Origin: G965247475 sp965247475
Lineage (GTDB): Bacteria; Chloroflexota; UBA11872
Length of the DNA stretch: 64,000 nucleotides
NCBI GenBank assembly: GCA_965247475.1
Contig: OZ252016.1
Span: 2,356,001 to 2,420,000 of the forward strand
Direction: 5' to 3'
Shown: piece after piece, positions 61,688 to 64,000 of the stretch
How the letters are laid out: each line of letters opens with the position of its first letter
Position numbering within the stretch: position 1 is the stretch's first letter
The notes under the pieces: generated by a model
What the model was told of the DNA's origin: nothing
Seen by the model: the letters and a program-made list of their open reading frames with translations, nothing else
The model's database searches: none
Translations under genes and position numbers: made by a program

Positions 61688-62839
61688 GTGCCGCCGCCGC
61701 GGCTCGTCTGCGCCGAATGCGCCACCGAGCTGCCAATCGAGTCGGACGCGCTTGCCTGTCCGGAATGCGGCGGCCCCATCGACGCCGGGCTCGAACTGCC
61801 GGATCTCAGCGATGGATTAGGGCCGATCGTCGATCCCGATGCGCACGGGGTCTGGCGCTATCGAAGGGCGATGGCGCTGCCGCCCGGGGTCTCACCAGTG
61901 AGCCTCGGGGAGGGTGGCACACCGGTGGTTCCGCTTCCGGCGTGGGGGCGCGCGCACGGACTCGCGGATGCCTTTGCCAAGCTGGAGCACATCGCGCCGA
62001 CCGGGTCGTTCAAAGATCGGGGCGCGGCTGTGGTCGCGAGCGTGCTGCGAGCCCGCGGCGTGGTCCGGGCGGTCGAGGACTCCTCGGGGAACGCGGGCGC
62101 CGCCATGGCCGCGTACTGCGCCCGAGCCGGCATTGCAATCACCGTCTATGTACCCAGCCGCGCAGCGGGGCAAAAGCCGGCGCAGATCGCCGCCACCGGC
62201 GCGGTTGTCGAACGGATCGAAGGCTCGCGCGAGGACGTCGCGGCGGCGGCCGCGGCGGCAGTGGCCGACGGCGGGGCCGCCTACGCATCCCACAGCCGGC
62301 ACCCGATGTTCCTCGAGGGGATGAAGACGTTCGCGTTCGAGCTGATCGAGGCCTTCGGCGATCGAATCCCGGATCACCTCGTGATGCCGGTCGGGAATGG
62401 CGGCCTGCTGCTCGGGGTCCACAAGGCGCTCGCTGAGCTGCGGCGGGCAGGTGTGGCGGTGACGGGACCGCGGCTGCACGTCGCGCAGGCCGCCGGCTGC
62501 GCGCCCCTCGTGCAGGCGCTGCAGCAAGGCCGGGACGATCCCGCCGAAGTGCGGCGCGCGCCAACGATCGCGGGCGGCGTGGAAGTGGGATCGCCGTTTC
62601 GCGGGCGTCAGATCATCGCGGCCGTGCGGCGCAGCGGCGGCAGCGCCGTGGCGATCCAGGATGGGGTCATCGAGGCGGCGCGGCGCGAGCTGGCGGCGCT
62701 GGAGGGGCTGGACGTCGAACCCACCGCCGCGCTGGCATTCGCCGCCGCCGCGCGTCTACGCGAGTTGGGGACGATCGGCGCGCGCGACCGCGTGGTAGTG
62801 CCGACGACGGGGAGTGGGCTAAAGGACCTGGCCGCCTAG
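61688..62839 (+). CDS. threonine synthase-like PLP-dependent enzyme
   Basis: This 383-residue protein has an N-terminal zinc ribbon (CAECATEL, CPECGGPID, residues 8-28). The PLP domain reads SLGEGGTPVVPLPAWGRAHGLADAFAKLEHIAPTGSFKDRG with the Schiff-base Lys in SFKDRG. SSGNAGAAMAAYCARAG is the phosphate-gripping Ser-rich loop, and VPTTGSGLKD lies at the end. The ribbon plus SFKDRG layout fits threonine synthase, but the lack of a strong homoserine-phosphate signature leaves room for a related beta-elimination or replacement enzyme. It starts at GTG 61688 and its stop shares CTAG with the convergent RDD gene. Confidence 0.85.
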   Translation: MPPPRLVCAECATELPIESDALACPECGGPIDAGLELPDLSDGLGPIVDPDAHGVWRYRRAMALPPGVSPVSLGEGGTPVVPLPAWGRAHGLADAFAKLEHIAPTGSFKDRGAAVVASVLRARGVVRAVEDSSGNAGAAMAAYCARAGIAITVYVPSRAAGQKPAQIAATGAVVERIEGSREDVAAAAAAAVADGGAAYASHSRHPMFLEGMKTFAFELIEAFGDRIPDHLVMPVGNGGLLLGVHKALAELRRAGVAVTGPRLHVAQAAGCAPLVQALQQGRDDPAEVRRAPTIAGGVEVGSPFRGRQIIAAVRRSGGSAVAIQDGVIEAARRELAALEGLDVEPTAALAFAAAARLRELGTIGARDRVVVPTTGSGLKDLAA

Positions 62840-63459
62840 AGGGGCCTCGCCGTACTCCCCCGTCCCGTGTCCTCGCGTCGTGCCCGAATGACGCGGGTTT
62901 GGACGGGCAGATCGTGAATGCCGCGATGATCTCGCCGGCGAATTGCGACCCACAGATTGAGCGCGAGCACGGCAACCGGGAGGAAGATCGCCAACTCTAC
63001 CGTCGTGGAAGGGATCAGAAACACCAGATTCGAAACCAGCGCAAGCGTGAACTCCCGTCCGAGGATCGGGATTGGCCCGGCCGCCGATCCATCGTCGGCG
63101 ACGACGCGCAGACCGAGCAGGGCCTTCCCGATGGTGAAGCCAAACCCCGACTGCATGGCCCACCGGTACACGACGAGCGCAACCAGTCCCCAAATGCCAA
63201 GGCTCGGGTCGGCCACCTCGGCCGCCTCGGCCGCCGTGACGCCGGGATCGATGGACACCGCCCCCGCCCTGACTCCAACGAAAATGACCACAAACTGAAC
63301 GAAGAGCCAGTCAACGGCATAGGCGCCGGCGCGCCGATACACAACGGCGATATCGGCCGCGGCAGCCGATATCGGGGCGGGCGCCAGGTTCTCGGGGCCG
63401 GGGGCCGCGTCCTCACGCTCGCGGGACGGATCGCGATAACGATTGTCCGAGTCTGTCAT
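62836..63459 (-). CDS. RDD family membrane protein
   Basis: From ATG 63459 this is a 207-residue protein. A hydrophilic Asp/Pro-rich N-terminus precedes YRRAGAYAVDWLFVQFVVIFVGV, which carries the RDD-type R-x-x-A-x-x-x-D pattern. LGIWGLVALVVYRWAMQSGFGFTIGKALLGLRVVADDG carries the conserved T-x-GK-x-x-x-x-L-R-V. A last membrane segment and DHRGIHDLPVQTRVIR follow. RDD proteins are small membrane proteins of mixed or unknown role. Its stop overlaps the convergent threonine-synthase-like gene. Confidence 0.85.
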   Translation of the reverse strand: MTDSDNRYRDPSREREDAAPGPENLAPAPISAAAADIAVVYRRAGAYAVDWLFVQFVVIFVGVRAGAVSIDPGVTAAEAAEVADPSLGIWGLVALVVYRWAMQSGFGFTIGKALLGLRVVADDGSAAGPIPILGREFTLALVSNLVFLIPSTTVELAIFLPVAVLALNLWVAIRRRDHRGIHDLPVQTRVIRARREDTGRGSTARPL

Positions 63460-63658
63460 GGATCGGCCTCGCCGCGGCAGGAGACGCCACCGTAGCGCCC
63501 TTCGCGGGCGATGCCCACCGGGGCAGTATCCCATCCGGGACGCGGCGCTGCACGGTTACCCCCGGCGGCCGCGCCGGGTAGGTGGGCGACGGCTACCGGA
63601 GATAGACTTTGCCGAGTAAGCTGATCAACTTAGCTAGGAATACCTAGGGGCGGCCGCA

Positions 63659-64000
63659 ATGGTGGACGCGAACGCAGTGCGCACGAATCAAGCCTTCCTC
63701 ATCGGGCTCTCCGTGGCGGCGTTCATCCTTGGAACCGACCGGGCCGGCGGGTGGATCGTCCTGGGCGTGGGCGTGGTGATGGCGCTGGGGACGGCCGATC
63801 GACGCGCGGCGCTGTTCCAACAGATCTATCACCGGCTGCTGCGGCCCAGCGGGCTAGTGCGACCAGACCGCCGGCAAGAAAGCGCGACGCCGCATCAGTT
63901 CGCGCAGGCGCTTGGCTCGATCTTCACCCTGGCCGCCGGGCTGCTCTTGCTGTTCTCGCCGGTCGGCGCGCTCGGGTGGCTGCTGGTATGGATCGTGATT
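63659..64000 (+). CDS. DUF4395 family membrane protein, 3' end outside window
   Basis: The first 114 codons are present from ATG 63659, with a TAGGGGCGG ribosome site. It reads AVRTNQAFLIGLSVAAFILGTDRAGGWIVLGVGVVMALGTADRRAALFQQIYHRLLRP, then ATPHQFAQALGSIFTLAAGLLLL. The VRTNQAF start and the pattern of a helical hairpin, a loop and another pair match DUF4395 proteins, which often lie beside thioredoxin or rhodanese genes. The partner would be beyond the right edge. The 199-bp gap before it holds no other gene that I can see. Confidence 0.83.
   Translation, partial: MVDANAVRTNQAFLIGLSVAAFILGTDRAGGWIVLGVGVVMALGTADRRAALFQQIYHRLLRPSGLVRPDRRQESATPHQFAQALGSIFTLAAGLLLLFSPVGALGWLLVWIVI

Noticed and set aside
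1..64000. CRISPR arrays, prophage, transposons, rRNA
   Set aside because: No regularly spaced repeats, no transposase, integrase or phage structural genes, and no rRNA stretches were seen on either strand.

Overview
The window is 64 kb of high-GC bacterial chromosome with about 60 protein genes, two tRNA genes and no phage genes, transposases, rRNA or CRISPR array. Several features point to a Chloroflexota-type organism, possibly near the SAR202 lineage. These are secreted proteins with long Pro/Thr spacers (a LysM protein and a lipoprotein), a tig-clpP-clpX block, an adenosylcobalamin-dependent ribonucleotide reductase, and repeated enolase-superfamily and sugar-oxidoreductase genes. Short intergenic hairpin repeats of several kinds add to this. 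The assignment is inference from gene content; no marker phylogeny was possible.

Layout. 1-6.3 kb: partial epimerase, AIR-synthase-like protein, PabB, DUF4126, nucleotidyltransferase, LysM protein, MTHFR_C zinc protein, DedA. 6.3-14.8 kb, minus strand: a small hypothetical protein, a GT2 glycosyltransferase, a 1011-residue membrane protein and sbcDC (Mre11-Rad50). 15-21.6 kb: lipoprotein, isocitrate-lyase-family enzyme, clpX, clpP, tig, tRNA-Leu(TAG) and superoxide dismutase. 21.7-28.2 kb: SIMPL protein, KtrB/KtrA potassium uptake, an orphan hypothetical gene with its own AT-rich promoter region, and nrdJ. 28.5-34.7 kb: mannonate-dehydratase-like enolase, Fe-ADH, SMP-30 lactonase, Yip1 protein, nitroreductase, ATP-type PEP carboxykinase. 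35-41.6 kb: an SOS mutagenesis region with dnaE2 (plus strand) converging on DUF72, imuB and imuA (minus strand). 41.7-56.9 kb: accessory metabolism, including aldo/keto reductase, second enolase-family dehydratase, M20 peptidase, c-di-AMP receptor, Gfo/Idh protein, dipeptidase, MFS, Zn-ADH, SDR, a broken FGGY kinase, an esterase and a DapA/NanA-like aldolase. 57-64 kb: AT-rich gap and Fic protein beside tRNA-Sec, an M16 protease pair, minimal zincin, threonine-synthase-like enzyme, RDD protein and the start of a DUF4395 protein.

Main discovery. Three DNA-damage transcription units, dnaE2, imuA-imuB and sbcD-sbcC, carry the same direct-repeat operator GTTC-N7-GTTC about 35-45 bp before their starts. 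The longer shared form is GTTCGnTnnTTGTTCGG. In dnaE2 and imuA the match continues into an identical TATACT -10 hexamer. This looks like a LexA/SOS box of the type described in Alphaproteobacteria, here in an apparent Chloroflexota genome, and it ties Mre11-Rad50 to the translesion mutasome. The SbcC/Rad50 also has an atypical hook, C-X6-C instead of C-X2-C.

Other links. KtrAB and a DarA/PstA-like c-di-AMP receptor both occur here, which suggests c-di-AMP control of potassium. A tRNA-Sec shows that the genome should recode UGA somewhere. The sugar-acid dehydratases, lactonase, dehydrogenases, DapA-like aldolase and FGGY kinase look like a scattered route for oxidising sugars and sugar acids.
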